Positions 1 through 16,498 are shown, counted from the first letter of the stretch. The stretch: DNA of 64,000 nucleotides from Pradoshia eiseniae (GCF_002946355.1 NZ_PKOZ01000002.1:186001-250000); one strand, 5' to 3'. A program made the numbers and translations. The notes: generated by a model not told the origin, from the letters alone.

Positions 1-2
1 GC

Positions 3-176
3 ATTTGGGTTGAAGATATTGATGCAATTAATATAGTAGAAAAAGCTTTGCATAGAAGGGACCAGGAAATAAGTAATTCAGCCAATGATAAGCCCAAACT
101 ATTAGGTGATATTTCATCATTATTACGCCTAATAGTTCAGGGTTTTATTTGTTTTCAACAGACTTGTTTATTCTGA
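3..176 (+). CDS. Possible 3' end of an unrecognised reading frame
   Basis: An open frame enters from the left edge and stops at TGA 174-176 (57 codons visible). The peptide begins IWVEDIDAIN and ends QQTCLF. I do not recognise it; it does not resemble the mntP/ywlD or ywlC products expected upstream of ywlE in Bacillus. It may be the tail of an accessory gene or a chance frame. Confidence 0.2.
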   Translation: MWVEDIDAINIVEKALHRRDQEISNSANDKPKLLGDISSLLRLIVQGFICFQQTCLF

Positions 177-184
177 ATAAGTAA

Positions 185-250
185 TGGAATTTCGCTGAGG
201 CTACTCGACTCCTGCCGGGAATGCGGGAAATCAAAGAGCGCCTATCCGGA
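185..250. repeat. Possible fragment of a Bacillus intergenic palindromic element
   Basis: This GC-richer stretch contains TCGCTGAGG, CTCGACTCCTGCC and GGGAATGCGGG. The wording resembles high-copy palindromic intergenic elements of Bacillus genomes, and the related words GGAGTCTCGCCCATTCTG occur in the clear palindrome at 29396-29515. No second arm is obvious here, so it would be a fragment. The assignment is by resemblance only. Confidence 0.3.
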
Positions 251-352
251 TGATTAAAACTCCTATTCCTCCATCGTACCCACACTCTCCTCATCATTTC
301 CGCCCCTCTTGCTTTTAGTCTAGCCGCCTTTTTTTATTAAGGTGAAATCATC

Positions 353-358
353 TATAAT
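353..358 (+). promoter_or_regulatory. Putative -10 element for ywlE
   Basis: A perfect TATAAT lies 21 bases before the TTG start of ywlE. No good -35 box sits 16-18 bases upstream (only a T-run), so it is a weak or assisted promoter at best. Confidence 0.35.
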
Positions 359-378
359 AGGGGCAGGAGGGAAACACC

Positions 379-822
379 TTGAAAAATATTTTATTTGTAT
401 GCACAGGGAATACGTGCCGAAGCCCGATGGCTGAAGCTATTCTAAAAAGTTATCAAATCGAGGGAATCAGCGTGAAATCGGCCGGTGTCTATGCGTTTCC
501 GGGAGACACAGCTTCCGTCAATGCGAAGCTCGTGCTCGAGGACAATCAAATCAGCCATGATCATTCGGCCAGCCCATTTAGCGAGAAAGAGGTAGAGTGG
601 GCAGATTATATCTTTACCATGACAGAGGGGCATAAGCAGCTTATAGCCTCCCGCTACCCGCAAGCAATCGAGCGTACCTTTACCCTTAAGGAGTTTGTTC
701 TTGGAGATTCGTATGACCGGGATGTATCGGATCCGTATGGGGGAAGCAAGCAGATGTATGAACGAACATTTATTGAATTAAAGCAATTAATTAGCGGCCT
801 AGTGGAAAAAATAAACGACTAG
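379..822 (+). CDS. ywlE: Protein-arginine phosphatase of the low-molecular-weight PTP fold
   Basis: The 147-residue protein has the P-loop CTGNTCRS at residues 8-15 (nucleophile Cys8, Arg14) and the late SDPYGGS motif carrying the general-acid Asp. In B. subtilis YwlE a P-loop threonine gives selectivity for phospho-arginine, and a Thr is present at the equivalent place here (Thr12). The enzyme would reverse McsB arginine phosphorylation, which marks proteins for ClpCP. Translation starts at TTG, set by AGGAGGG at 365-371. Its position before rpiB and ywlG matches the B. subtilis order. Confidence 0.9.
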   Translation: MKNILFVCTGNTCRSPMAEAILKSYQIEGISVKSAGVYAFPGDTASVNAKLVLEDNQISHDHSASPFSEKEVEWADYIFTMTEGHKQLIASRYPQAIERTFTLKEFVLGDSYDRDVSDPYGGSKQMYERTFIELKQLISGLVEKIND

Positions 823-873
823 TACTACTATAAAGGTGACTAAACTTTTGTACGCTGAAGGGAGAATATGATT

Positions 874-1311
874 ATGAAAGTAGCTCTTGCATCAGATCAC
901 GGCGGAATCAATATTAAGAATGAAATCGCTGACTTAATGAAGGAAATGGGTATTGAATTTGAGGACTTTGGGTGTGATTGCGCAACATCAGTTGATTATC
1001 CTGACTATGCCCAGCCAGTTGCTGAGAAAGTGGCGGCCGGCGAATTTGACCGGGGCATCCTCATTTGCGGGACAGGCATTGGTATGAGCATTGCTGCCAA
1101 CAAGGTGAAGGGCATTCGTGCAGCACTTGTGCATGATGTGTTCAGTGCGGAAGCAACAAGAGCCCATAATAACAGTAATGTGCTTACAATGGGCGAGCGC
1201 GTCGTCGGCCCGGGGCTTGCCCGTATGATTGCGAAGGTCTGGCTTACGACTGAGTTTGAAGGCGGACGCCATGAAAACCGCATTAATAAAATTGCTAATC
1301 TAGAGCAATAA
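874..1311 (+). CDS. rpiB: Ribose-5-phosphate isomerase B
   Basis: RpiB/LacAB family enzyme interconverting ribose 5-phosphate and ribulose 5-phosphate. The 145-residue product starts MKVALASDHGG, typical of the family, and has CGTGIGMSIAANK with catalytic Cys65. An in-frame ATG at 868 exists, but AAGGGAG at 858-864 is only 3 bases from it and 9 bases from ATG 874, so 874 is chosen. It lies between ywlE and ywlG. Confidence 0.93.
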   Translation: MKVALASDHGGINIKNEIADLMKEMGIEFEDFGCDCATSVDYPDYAQPVAEKVAAGEFDRGILICGTGIGMSIAANKVKGIRAALVHDVFSAEATRAHNNSNVLTMGERVVGPGLARMIAKVWLTTEFEGGRHENRINKIANLEQ

Positions 1312-1329
1312 AAACCGGGGGAATGCACT

Positions 1330-1887
1330 ATGGCAAAAAGGCATCTTGAAGAAATTCAAACTGAAACAGCAAGCCTTCTTGAAGAATTACACAATGTATT
1401 CCCGTTAAATGAAAATCGTCTTCTTGTGATTGGGTGCAGCACGAGTGAAGTAATCGGCGAGCGTATAGGCACATCTGGAACACTTGATACAGCGGGAGCC
1501 ATCTATACGTCCATTGCCGAATTTGCGGAGCGCACGAAGGTTCAGGTGGCGTTTCAAGGCTGTGAGCATATTAACCGTGCTCTTGTCGTCGAGCGTGAGA
1601 CGGCGATTCGTTATTCACTTGAGGAAGTAACCGTCGTTCCGGTGCGGAGCGCAGGCGGAGCGATGGCGACGTATGCCTTTAATCACTTTAAAGACCCAGT
1701 CATTGTTGAGCATATAAAGGCAGATGCCGGTATCGATATTGGCGATACGATGATTGGTATGCATCTGAAGCATGTGGCCGTTCCGATCCGAACATCAGTT
1801 AAGACTATCGGCCAGGCGCATGTTACGAGTGCAATGACAAGGCCGAAGCTAATTGGCGGGGCACGTGCTTGTTATGAGAGGCCTTAG
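1330..1887 (+). CDS. ywlG: TIGR01440/DUF436 family protein YwlG
   Basis: The 185-residue product matches the YwlG family (TIGR01440): [13 protein letters not shown] near residue 36 and the [12 protein letters not shown] stretch near the C terminus. No biochemical function is firmly known for the family. It starts 18 bases after rpiB and ends upstream of the separate glyA promoter, so it is probably the last gene of the ywlE-rpiB-ywlG unit. Confidence 0.85.
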   Translation: MAKRHLEEIQTETASLLEELHNVFPLNENRLLVIGCSTSEVIGERIGTSGTLDTAGAIYTSIAEFAERTKVQVAFQGCEHINRALVVERETAIRYSLEEVTVVPVRSAGGAMATYAFNHFKDPVIVEHIKADAGIDIGDTMIGMHLKHVAVPIRTSVKTIGQAHVTSAMTRPKLIGGARACYERP

Positions 1888-1893
1888 GAAAGA

Positions 1894-1922
1894 ATGACGC
1901 TGCGTATGTTTCATGCTAAAAT
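1894..1922 (+). promoter_or_regulatory. Putative sigma-A promoter of glyA
   Basis: ATGACG (1894-1899), a 17-base spacer and TAAAAT (1917-1922), with an upstream TG making an extended -10. It lies in the ywlG-glyA gap, 54 bases before the glyA start. Confidence 0.5.
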
Positions 1923-1976
1923 GAGTAGGAATTCTTAAAAGTAAGTGTGTTTTTGATAAAGGGAGGATGCAAAGAG

Positions 1977-3218
1977 ATGAGCTATTTGCAAGAGCAGGAT
2001 TCACAAGTATTTAAGGCGATCCAGCAAGAATTAGGAAGACAAAGGGGAAAAATCGAACTAATTGCTTCTGAGAACTTTGTCAGTGAAGCTGTTATGGAAG
2101 CCCAAGGCTCTGTACTGACAAACAAATATGCAGAAGGATATCCAGCGAAACGCTATTATGGCGGCTGTGAATATGTTGATATTGTCGAGGATTTGGCGCG
2201 CGATCGTGCTAAAGAAATTTTTGGGGCAGAGCATGCCAATGTCCAGCCTCACTCTGGTGCTCAAGCAAATATGGCCGTTTATTTCACCATCTTGAATCCG
2301 GGAGATACCGTTCTTGGCATGAATCTTTCGCATGGCGGTCATTTAACACATGGCAGCCCGGTCAATTTCAGCGGGGTTCTTTATAACTTCGTGGAATACG
2401 GTGTAGATGAAAAGACTCACCTCATTAATTATGAAGATGTCCGTCAAAAGGCATTGGAGGCCAAGCCTAAATTGATCGTAGCTGGTGCAAGTGCTTACCC
2501 GCGCGAAATTGATTTCAAGAAATTCCGTGAAATCGCTGATGAAGTCGGCGCATACTTAATGGTTGACATGGCGCATATCGCCGGCCTTGTGGCTGCAGGT
2601 CTTCATCCAAGCCCGGTCCCTTATGCGGACTTTGTCACCACGACGACGCACAAAACCTTGCGCGGTCCGCGCGGAGGCATGATTCTCTGCCGTGAAGAGT
2701 TCGCGAAGAAAATTGATAAATCCATCTTCCCTGGCATCCAAGGCGGCCCGCTTATGCATGTGATTGCTGCTAAAGCCGTCGCTTTTGGTGAAACACTCCA
2801 AGAAAGCTTCAAAGGCTATGCGAAAAACATCATCGAAAATGCGAAGCGTCTCGGTGAAAGCCTGGAAAAGGAAGGTTTGACACTCGTGTCAGGCGGCACG
2901 GATAACCACTTACTTTTAATTGATGTACGTTCAGCAGGTTTGACAGGAAAAACAGCCGAAAAAGTTCTTGATGACATCGGCATCACGGTCAATAAGAACA
3001 CGATTCCGTTTGATCCGGAAAGTCCATTTGTTACAAGTGGAATCCGCATCGGAACAGCTGCGGTCACATCCCGTGGATTTGGACTTCGGGATATGGATGA
3101 AATCGGGGCCATTATTGGACTAGCACTTAAAAACCCAGAAGACGAATTGAAGTTGAAAGAGGCGGCGGAACGTGTTGCTGCACTTTCTGGAAAATACGAG
3201 TTGTATCCTTCTCTATAA
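1977..3218 (+). CDS. glyA: Serine hydroxymethyltransferase
   Basis: PLP enzyme interconverting serine and glycine with transfer of a one-carbon unit to tetrahydrofolate. The 413-residue protein has the SHMT signature [14 protein letters not shown] with the Schiff-base lysine at Lys226, plus SENF, KYAEGYP and HSGAQAN. An upstream in-frame start at 1947 would add ten residues, but GGGAGG at 1961-1966 is correctly spaced for ATG 1977 and homologues start MSYL. It is monocistronic, with its own promoter and terminator. Confidence 0.96.
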   Translation: MSYLQEQDSQVFKAIQQELGRQRGKIELIASENFVSEAVMEAQGSVLTNKYAEGYPAKRYYGGCEYVDIVEDLARDRAKEIFGAEHANVQPHSGAQANMAVYFTILNPGDTVLGMNLSHGGHLTHGSPVNFSGVLYNFVEYGVDEKTHLINYEDVRQKALEAKPKLIVAGASAYPREIDFKKFREIADEVGAYLMVDMAHIAGLVAAGLHPSPVPYADFVTTTTHKTLRGPRGGMILCREEFAKKIDKSIFPGIQGGPLMHVIAAKAVAFGETLQESFKGYAKNIIENAKRLGESLEKEGLTLVSGGTDNHLLLIDVRSAGLTGKTAEKVLDDIGITVNKNTIPFDPESPFVTSGIRIGTAAVTSRGFGLRDMDEIGAIIGLALKNPEDELKLKEAAERVAALSGKYELYPSL

Positions 3219-3226
3219 GAAAATGG

Positions 3227-3258
3227 GCCGCAGGTTTAGCATAACTTGCGGCTTTTTT
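3227..3258 (+). terminator. Rho-independent terminator after glyA
   Basis: Ten-base stem GCCGCAGGTT / AACTTGCGGC (one G-U pair) followed by T6. Confidence 0.85.
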
Positions 3259-3321
3259 CGGGTGAAAAAGGGACATACTACAAAGAGGAAAATAGAAGTC
3301 TTAGTTAGAGAAAATTCACGA

Positions 3322-3350
3322 TTGAAGAAATAATCGTTTTTCTGTAAAAT
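3322..3350 (+). promoter_or_regulatory. Sigma-A promoter of upp
   Basis: TTGAAG (3322-3327), 17 bases, TAAAAT (3345-3350), placed 47 bases before the upp start codon. Confidence 0.6.
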
Positions 3351-3385
3351 GAAGCGAGTGCTTAAATATTGGATTTTAACAGTAA

Positions 3386-4027
<642 letters not shown>

Positions 4028-4046
4028 TATTAGAAAATATAGCTGA

Positions 4047-4077
4047 AACCACCCTGAAATTCTTTAGGGTGGTTTTT
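4047..4077 (+). terminator. Rho-independent terminator after upp
   Basis: Perfect stem AACCACCCT / AGGGTGGTT with a 10-base loop, running into T5. Confidence 0.85.
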
Positions 4078-4266
4078 CTCTGCTTATATGTAATCATCCT
4101 ATGAAATACAGTCACTAATGGAGAATGCGCGACTTCCTGGCATATCTTTTCTATCCCTCAATGCCAAGGCCTCGCCTCCTCACAGAAGCTTTCCTTCTAT
4201 TGTATAGAAGCTTCGTGTATAACACGGAGCAGTTAATCCATCATAAAGGCAAGGATGTGATGGAGA

Positions 4267-6441
4267 ATGCTGACATGTTTTCAAAGGATATCAGCCATTT
4301 TGCTGTTGATAGTATTTATTTTGCCCATGGTTGTTCATGCTGCCAGCCGTTCAAGTCCGGTGGAGACGGTCATTATTGAGACGATGGAGGAGGTGCCGGT
4401 TAAGAAAGCGATTCAGTCACTAACTGAAAAGTATCCTTCTCTTGTTCCGCGGTACCAGTTCTCAACTGTACTGCATGGCTTTTCGGCTGATGTCTCAGAT
4501 ACTCTCATTGGCAAGCTTGAGCAAGAGGAGGTAGTGTGGTCCGTTCACCGCAGTGCGGCGATCCAGGCAAAGATTCAGGAATCCCCTATAATTTCTGTCC
4601 GTCCTAAATCTACTTTTCACACGAAAAAGTTTACGGGCAAGGGTGTCAAGGTGGGGGTTATTGATACAGGTGTCGATTACACCCACCCGGATCTTAGGAA
4701 GAATTATAAGGGTGGATATGATGTTGTCGACCAAGATAGTGATCCAATGGAAACAAGGGGTAACCCGAAAGAAGCGACAATTCATGGAACACATGTGTCT
4801 GGAATTATCGCGGCGGACGGACGCTTCAAAGGGATCGCTCCAGATGCAGATTTATATGTTTACCGTGCACTTGGGCCTGGCGGAAGAGGGACGACGGACC
4901 AAGTTATTGCCGCGATTGAACGGGCGGTGCAGGATGGAATGGATATTATCAACCTGTCACTAGGGGACACGGTGAATGGGCCGGACCTTCCGACTTCTGT
5001 GGCGCTTGATGAGGCGGTAAAAAAAGGCGTTGTGTCAGTTGTCGCGAATGGAAATGATGGCCCGAAGGCGTGGACGATTGGTTCCCCAGGCACGAGCAGC
5101 CGAGCGATCAGCGTAGGGGCAAGCTCTGTGGCTGCGCGGACTAAAACAATTAGCCTTGGCAAAGGACATGACATGAAGATAATGCCTGTCGCTGGTTCAG
5201 CCCCTTGGGAGTATCAGCATTCCATGCGAATAGTGGATGGCGGTAAAGGAACCCGTCTTCGTGAGAAGCAAAATGGCAAGATCGTGATTATGCAAAGGGG
5301 AGATATCACCTTTAAGGAGAAAGTAAAGCGGGCAATCCGGATGCAAGCAGCAGGGGTGATTATTTTTAATAATGAAGAAGGGGAATTAAATGCTTCCATC
5401 GGCATGACTTCTAGCATTCCGGTTGCGACGATGACGAAAAAGGATGGGGAGAGAATCCGTAGGGCCATAAAGACTGGGGAGCCGATTGCCATTGTTACGA
5501 AGGAGCGGCTGGAGGAAGAGAAGCTTGCTTCATTCAGTTCACGCGGGCCGGTGATTGACAACTTTGGCATCAAGCCCGATGTTATTGCACCTGGAGTGCA
5601 GATAAACAGCACCGTACCTGGCGGGGAATATATGGCCTTGCAGGGAACCAGTATGGCGGCCCCATATGTCGCCGGGGTATGCGCGCTGCTGAAGGAGGCT
5701 CATCCGGACTGGACACCGCAGGAAATTAAATCTGCCTTGATGACAACAGCCGACCCCCTCACGCAGTATCATACATTTGAGCAAGGTGCCGGAAGAGTCA
5801 ACCCCGAAAAGGCTATCGGAGAAGAGACGCTTCTTTCACCACCCTCTCTAAAGTTTGGCTTAATGAAAAACGGTGCAGTGCATAGGAAAACCATCATTAT
5901 CCATAATAAGAGCAAAAGAAGGAAGCGCTATACTTTTAAGGTTCCACAGAAGGAACGATTCATTTCCTGGCGGGTTCCTAGAATGTTCTCCTTAGACGGC
6001 GGTGAGAAAAAAGTTGTCGATATTACCATTGAACTTGACGATTGGATGGATAAGGTAGCCATAAAAGATGGATACTTAAAGATATACGAGGATGGAGAAG
6101 AAATACGCATTCCCTATTTATTTGCCATGAAGGAGCCTAATTACCCAATTGGTCGCGGTCTTGAGGCAGAATATATCAAGGATTTGAATGCGATTGAAGT
6201 CAATCTTTATTTGCCTTTTGGGGCGGATGAAGTGGAATATTCCTTGTATGAATATGATTCCTTGATCTTTGCTGATCAGTTAGGAGTGTATAAAGGGGTA
6301 AAGAAGGGACTTTTCAAGCGAAAAATGAAAATATCGAAGGATTTCTCGTCAAATTTTTACGAATTTGTGACGAAATTAAAAAAAGGTGACAAGGAATTAG
6401 TGATGAGAGTCCCCATTTACATTGGGGATGTTGTAAAATAG
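4267..6441 (+). CDS. Secreted subtilisin-family (S8) serine protease with PA domain, Vpr-like
   Basis: 724 residues. A signal peptide (hydrophobic 9-24, VVHAA cleavage area) precedes an inhibitor-type propeptide to about residue 115. The peptidase S8 core has Asp133 (VIDTGVDYTHPDL), His173 (HGTHVSG), oxyanion Asn261 (VVANGNDG) and Ser462 (GTSMAAPYVAG). A protease-associated insert lies at about 310-412 between His and Ser, as in B. subtilis Vpr and other minor extracellular proteases. About 200 further residues after the catalytic core are probably beta-rich. An in-frame stop at 4258 makes ATG 4267 the first usable start; AAGGA at 4251-4255 serves it. It is not part of the conserved B. subtilis order here. 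All catalytic residues are intact. Confidence 0.9.
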   Translation: MLTCFQRISAILLLIVFILPMVVHAASRSSPVETVIIETMEEVPVKKAIQSLTEKYPSLVPRYQFSTVLHGFSADVSDTLIGKLEQEEVVWSVHRSAAIQAKIQESPIISVRPKSTFHTKKFTGKGVKVGVIDTGVDYTHPDLRKNYKGGYDVVDQDSDPMETRGNPKEATIHGTHVSGIIAADGRFKGIAPDADLYVYRALGPGGRGTTDQVIAAIERAVQDGMDIINLSLGDTVNGPDLPTSVALDEAVKKGVVSVVANGNDGPKAWTIGSPGTSSRAISVGASSVAARTKTISLGKGHDMKIMPVAGSAPWEYQHSMRIVDGGKGTRLREKQNGKIVIMQRGDITFKEKVKRAIRMQAAGVIIFNNEEGELNASIGMTSSIPVATMTKKDGERIRRAIKTGEPIAIVTKERLEEEKLASFSSRGPVIDNFGIKPDVIAPGVQINSTVPGGEYMALQGTSMAAPYVAGVCALLKEAHPDWTPQEIKSALMTTADPLTQYHTFEQGAGRVNPEKAIGEETLLSPPSLKFGLMKNGAVHRKTIIIHNKSKRRKRYTFKVPQKERFISWRVPRMFSLDGGEKKVVDITIELDDWMDKVAIKDGYLKIYEDGEEIRIPYLFAMKEPNYPIGRGLEAEYIKDLNAIEVNLYLPFGADEVEYSLYEYDSLIFADQLGVYKGVKKGLFKRKMKISKDFSSNFYEFVTKLKKGDKELVMRVPIYIGDVVK

Positions 6442-6515
6442 AATGTATGTCATTTAATAACTCTGAATTGTAACTTTCTTCAAGTTGTGGGAAAGAGTTT
6501 TGTTTCTCATCATAA

Positions 6516-6544
6516 TTGACAATCATATATCCCTATTGTATTCT
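6516..6544 (+). promoter_or_regulatory. Sigma-A promoter of the ATP synthase operon
   Basis: A perfect TTGACA (6516-6521), a 17-base spacer and TATTCT (6539-6544) lie about 107 bases upstream of atpZ. A second TTGACA at 6576-6581 lacks a well-placed -10. Confidence 0.6.
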
Positions 6545-6650
6545 AACATGGGGTATAATTGGTAGGGTTTTCAAATTGACATTTCTGTATAACTATTTTG
6601 CGAATGTCAGGCTCGATTTGCCTTAAATACATACGCCCATGGGAGATTGG

Positions 6651-6877
6651 ATGCAGAAGAATAAAAATCATCAAAGCTTTCGTGCGATTGGTTTGTATTC
6701 TGCGGTCTTGTCACAACTGACAGGTTCCGTGCTGGTAGGGATTTTTATTGGTAGATGGCTTGATGAACATTATCAAATGGAACCTCTCTTTTTAATCCTT
6801 TGTCTCCTGGCTGGACTGTCCGCAGGCGTTTTCGCGGTAGTTCGTACAATTAACTACTACTTTGATGGAGAATCCTA

Positions 6878-6878
<1 letters not shown>
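6651..6878 (+). CDS. atpZ: AtpZ-type small membrane protein of the ATP synthase operon
   Basis: A 75-residue protein with two transmembrane segments (about residues 16-38 and 46-66) and the family pattern GLYSAVLSQLTGS...GIFIGRWLDE. AtpZ/AtpI proteins help assemble the Fo rotor or act in cation uptake for it. An in-frame ATG at 6639 is possible, but GGGAG at 6641-6645 lies inside that version and is spaced for ATG 6651. Its stop overlaps the atpI start (TAATG). Confidence 0.75.
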
Positions 6879-7976
<1,098 letters not shown>

Positions 7977-8015
7977 TAATATAAACAAATCCAAAATACT
8001 AGTTATACAAATTAA

Positions 8016-8249
<234 letters not shown>

Positions 8250-8261
8250 TTGACAATTTTG

Positions 8262-9440
<1,179 letters not shown>

Positions 9441-9446
9441 TAATAG

Positions 9447-10973
<1,527 letters not shown>

Positions 10974-11008
10974 CAGGATAGGCATTAATAGAAGGATGGT
11001 GAGAATGA

Positions 11009-11866
<858 letters not shown>

Positions 11867-11914
11867 ATAAATGGATAAACAATAGATTGAAGCACTCACT
11901 CGGCATTAGAGTAA

Positions 11915-13351
<1,437 letters not shown>

Positions 13352-13369
13352 ACCAAACGGATCCTATAG

Positions 13370-13786
<417 letters not shown>

Positions 13787-13793
13787 TCTTATG

Positions 13794-13847
13794 AAAAAAC
13801 CTTCAAGCTGAGCGAGTAAATCGCCAGTCTTGAAGGTTTTTTGTTTT
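13794..13847 (+). terminator. Terminator of the atp operon
   Basis: AAAAAACCTTCAAG pairs perfectly with CTTGAAGGTTTTTT across a 21-base loop, ending in a T-rich tract. Confidence 0.85.
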
Positions 13848-14119
13848 GATAGGGGATACTTACTCAACAGGATTCGCTCTTAGCCTGGATGATTGATTCA
13901 AAGATTCGCTTACATTACGCTTTTTAATTTTTCTCTCAGAGGGTGCTCTTGGCAGTCCCTGTATTCAGCACAATCCTCGCTGTCTCAACATTATTTGGCC
14001 GAAAACATATCCCAGTCTATTGCCTCTTCAATAATACTCATAACTTTCTCCATCCGTAATATACATACTAGTACTGGGGGAAAGGCTGTTTCTTCCGACC
14101 AAAAGGTCTGTACGACATA
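13848..14119. other. Intergenic space between atp and nuo operons
   Basis: About 270 bases with no convincing gene. A + frame at 13893-14135 has no good ribosome site, no recognisable product and runs through the nuo promoter. A perfect 8-base inverted repeat, AAGGCTGT (14082-14089) and ACAGCCTT (14123-14130), ends over the nuo -35 box. Confidence 0.5.
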
Positions 14120-14148
14120 TCGACAGCCTTGCTAGGCAATGTTATAAT
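14120..14148 (+). promoter_or_regulatory. Sigma-A promoter of the nuo operon
   Basis: TCGACA (14120-14125), 17 bases, perfect TATAAT (14143-14148), 71 bases before nuoA. The right arm of an inverted repeat overlaps the -35 box, which could make it an operator. Confidence 0.65.
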
Positions 14149-14219
14149 GTATACGCTTACATATATTGCATAATCAGAGAATCCTTGCCTAAAAAATACG
14201 AGAAATCGGAGGGGTAAAG

Positions 14220-14594
14220 ATGGCATCGCTATATTGGTATCAGAACAATTACATAATCGTTCTGATTTTTTTGTGCCTAGGTATCCTGCTTCCGATCGTC
14301 GCGCTCACCATGGGGAAAATTCTTAGACCAAATAAGCCGACGGAGGCAAAGCGCGCCACCTATGAAAGCGGATTGGAGCCATTTCATGATTCAAGGGTCC
14401 AATTCAATGTGCGTTATTACATATTTGCGCTTTTGTTTGTTTTATTTGATGTAGAAACGGTATTCCTCTATCCATGGGCCGTAGCCTATGAGAAATTAGG
14501 CGTCTTTGCGCTTATTGAGATGTTGATATTTGTCTTCATGCTCATTCTTGGACTGGCATACGCCTGGAGAAAGAAGGTGCTCAAATGGAATTGA
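14220..14594 (+). CDS. nuoA: NADH-quinone oxidoreductase subunit A
   Basis: 124 residues, three transmembrane helices, with the family motif [20 protein letters not shown] and [11 protein letters not shown]. It forms part of the quinone-site/membrane junction of complex I. First gene of the nuo operon; its end overlaps nuoB by 10 bases. Confidence 0.95.
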   Translation: MASLYWYQNNYIIVLIFLCLGILLPIVALTMGKILRPNKPTEAKRATYESGLEPFHDSRVQFNVRYYIFALLFVLFDVETVFLYPWAVAYEKLGVFALIEMLIFVFMLILGLAYAWRKKVLKWN

Positions 14595-15097
14595 AACTTG
14601 ATCAGCTTTCCGCACACGAAAAGGCCGAGCTTGAGCGAAACATTTTCTTTGCTACCCTAGAGCAAGTGAAGGGCTGGGCAAGAGGGAATTCGCTATGGCC
14701 ATTAACATTTGGACTTGCCTGCTGTGCAATTGAAATGATGGCTGTCGGCTCTTCACATTATGATGTTGACCGTTTCGGCTCCTTTTTCCGTACATCTCCG
14801 CGTCAATCAGACGTGATGATTGTATCCGGAACCGTCACGAAGAAAATGGCCCCGATACTGCGCCGCCTATACGACCAAATGCCTGAACCCAAATGGGTAA
14901 TCGCAATGGGATCATGCGCGACTGCTGGTGGTCCGTACGTGAAATCATACAGCGTAGTGAAGGGGGTCGACCAAATTGTCCCGGTCGATGTTTACATACC
15001 TGGCTGCCCGCCAAATCCAGCAGCATTGATTTATGGCATCAATAAATTGAAAGAGAAAATCGCTTATGAGGCAAAGACGGGGAAGAAGGTGATGTAG
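14585..15097 (+). CDS. nuoB: NADH-quinone oxidoreductase subunit B (cluster N2)
   Basis: 170 residues. The N2 [4Fe-4S] ligands are visible: adjacent Cys46-Cys47 ([10 protein letters not shown]), Cys111 (MGSCATAGG) and Cys141 (PGCPPNP). This cluster passes electrons to quinone. The gene overlaps nuoA by 10 bases; nuoC starts at the next base after its stop. Confidence 0.96.
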   Translation: MELKLDQLSAHEKAELERNIFFATLEQVKGWARGNSLWPLTFGLACCAIEMMAVGSSHYDVDRFGSFFRTSPRQSDVMIVSGTVTKKMAPILRRLYDQMPEPKWVIAMGSCATAGGPYVKSYSVVKGVDQIVPVDVYIPGCPPNPAALIYGINKLKEKIAYEAKTGKKVM

Positions 15098-16495
15098 ATG
15101 GGCCGACGCGATATCGAAGTGCTGAAAAGAATGGCGGAGGAGAATGCGAGGAAACGAGCAAAGAATAAACCCGCTGCTGAACCAAAAGAACCGCTAACCG
15201 AAGATGAACCTGCCTTATCGCAAGGGAGGACTGCATCCCTAGAGAGTCAAAAATCCGCAGCTGAGCCAAACGCCAATACCGAAGATCTGGTGAAGAAAAA
15301 AGCTGCCGCAGCCGCCAAGGCGAAAGCCGCCGCGCTAGCAAAGCAAAAGCGAATGACAGAAGAGGAGGGGTCGAGTACCTCCGACGACCTGGCGAAGAAA
15401 AAAGCTGCCGCAGCTGCCAAGGCAAAGGCAGCAGCGCTTGCCAAGCAAAAGCGAATGACAGAAGAGGAGGGGTCGAGTTCCACCACCGACGACCTGGCGA
15501 AGAAAAAAGCCGCTGCGGCCGCCAAGGCAAAGGCAGCAGCTCTAGCAAAGCAAAAGCGAATGACTGAAGAGGAAGGGTCGAGTACCTCCGACGACCTGGC
15601 GAAGAAAAAAGCCGCAGCCGCCGCCAAGGCGAAGGCAGCTGCGCTCGCAAAGCAAAAGCGAATGACCGAAGAGGAGGGGTCGAGTTCCACCACCGACGAC
15701 CTGGCAAAGAAGAAAGCCGCTGCAGCAGCCAAGGCAAAAGCCGCCGCTCTCGCGAAGCAAAAGCGAATGACTGAAGAGGGAGGGGAGAACTCTTCCGATG
15801 ACCTGGCGAAGAAAAAAGCTGCTGCAGCCGCGAAAGCAAAGGCCGCAGCTCTAGCCAAACAAAAACGCGATTCCGGGGAACCGGCAGATCTAGATAAAGA
15901 AAAGGCAAAGGCCATTGCCGCTGCCAAAGCGAAGGCGGCTGCAGCCGCTAAGGCTAAACAAAAGGGAGCAGACACTAAAGCGGCAGAGCCCGCTGCTGAT
16001 ATAGCCTTGCCATCCCCAAACCAGCCGATATTGGATACTTACAAGGCTATCATAGAGGGTGAGCTTGGAAATGATAGCTTAGAAGATTCCTATATTAATA
16101 AGCTTTCCAAGGATGTACCGACCCTAATCGTGAAAAGAGAGTCCTATCTGCCGCTTGTGACGTGCCTCCGTAATCATCCGAAGCTGCGGTTTGATTATTT
16201 AAGTGAAATTCACGGAACAGACTTTTTGGAGCATTTTGAAGTATATTTATATTTACAATCGTTGTTATTTAAACGGGATGTCGTCGTGAAGGTGAAGGTT
16301 GACCGAACGCATCCGGAGATTGAATCTGTGACACCGCTTTGGCCAGGGGCGAACTGGGCGGAATCGGAGGCGTATGATTTGCTTGGCATCCATTTCATCG
16401 GTCATCCGGATTTGAAACGCATTTTATTGGGCGAAGAGTGGCAGGGCTATCCGCTCCGCAAGGATTATGTCCAATATGATGATGTGGAGGTGTAG
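15098..16495 (+). CDS. nuoC: NADH-quinone oxidoreductase subunit C with long Ala/Lys repeat extension
   Basis: 465 residues, more than twice a typical NuoC. The C-terminal 160 or so residues are the normal 30-kDa subunit (HPEIESVTPLWPGANWAESEAYDLLGIHFIGHPDLKRILL). Before it, residues 63-260 form six near-identical 34-35-residue units built on DLAKKKAAAAAKAKAAALAK then QKRMTEEEGSS, followed by a seventh degenerate Ala/Lys stretch to about 290. Linkers alternate SSTSDD and SSSTTDD. The units are probably helical, highly basic and surface exposed. Extended N termini also occur in NuoC of other Bacillus. Reading frame and operon position are intact. Confidence 0.93.
   Translation: MGRRDIEVLKRMAEENARKRAKNKPAAEPKEPLTEDEPALSQGRTASLESQKSAAEPNANTEDLVKKKAAAAAKAKAAALAKQKRMTEEEGSSTSDDLAKKKAAAAAKAKAAALAKQKRMTEEEGSSSTTDDLAKKKAAAAAKAKAAALAKQKRMTEEEGSSTSDDLAKKKAAAAAKAKAAALAKQKRMTEEEGSSSTTDDLAKKKAAAAAKAKAAALAKQKRMTEEGGENSSDDLAKKKAAAAAKAKAAALAKQKRDSGEPADLDKEKAKAIAAAKAKAAAAAKAKQKGADTKAAEPAADIALPSPNQPILDTYKAIIEGELGNDSLEDSYINKLSKDVPTLIVKRESYLPLVTCLRNHPKLRFDYLSEIHGTDFLEHFEVYLYLQSLLFKRDVVVKVKVDRTHPEIESVTPLWPGANWAESEAYDLLGIHFIGHPDLKRILLGEEWQGYPLRKDYVQYDDVEV
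15284..15872 (+). repeat. Six tandem ~102-105 bp coding repeats inside nuoC
   Basis: Units start at codons 63, 97, 132, 166, 201 and 235 of nuoC (spacing 34 or 35 codons). Bases differ mainly at third positions, e.g. gct/gcc/gca alanine codons, while the peptide is nearly constant. The high GC and skewed composition create long false open frames on the opposite strand. Confidence 0.9.
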
Positions 16496-16498
16496 GCG

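Noticed and set aside
4125-4379. 84-codon plus frame before the S8 protease
   Set aside because: It overlaps the protease signal peptide in another frame and shows no coding signature.
14096-14107. GACC-AAAA-GGTC hairpin as a nuo terminator or attenuator
   Set aside because: Only four base pairs with no T-run and upstream of the -10 box.
13893-14135. 80-codon plus frame between atpC and nuoA
   Set aside because: No ribosome site, odd composition, and it ends inside the nuo promoter region.
15039-15975. Long minus-strand open frames (242 and 289 codons) opposite nuoC
   Set aside because: They are produced by the Ala/Lys codon repeats of nuoC; their peptides are low-complexity, have no ribosome site, and nuoC is clearly the real gene.
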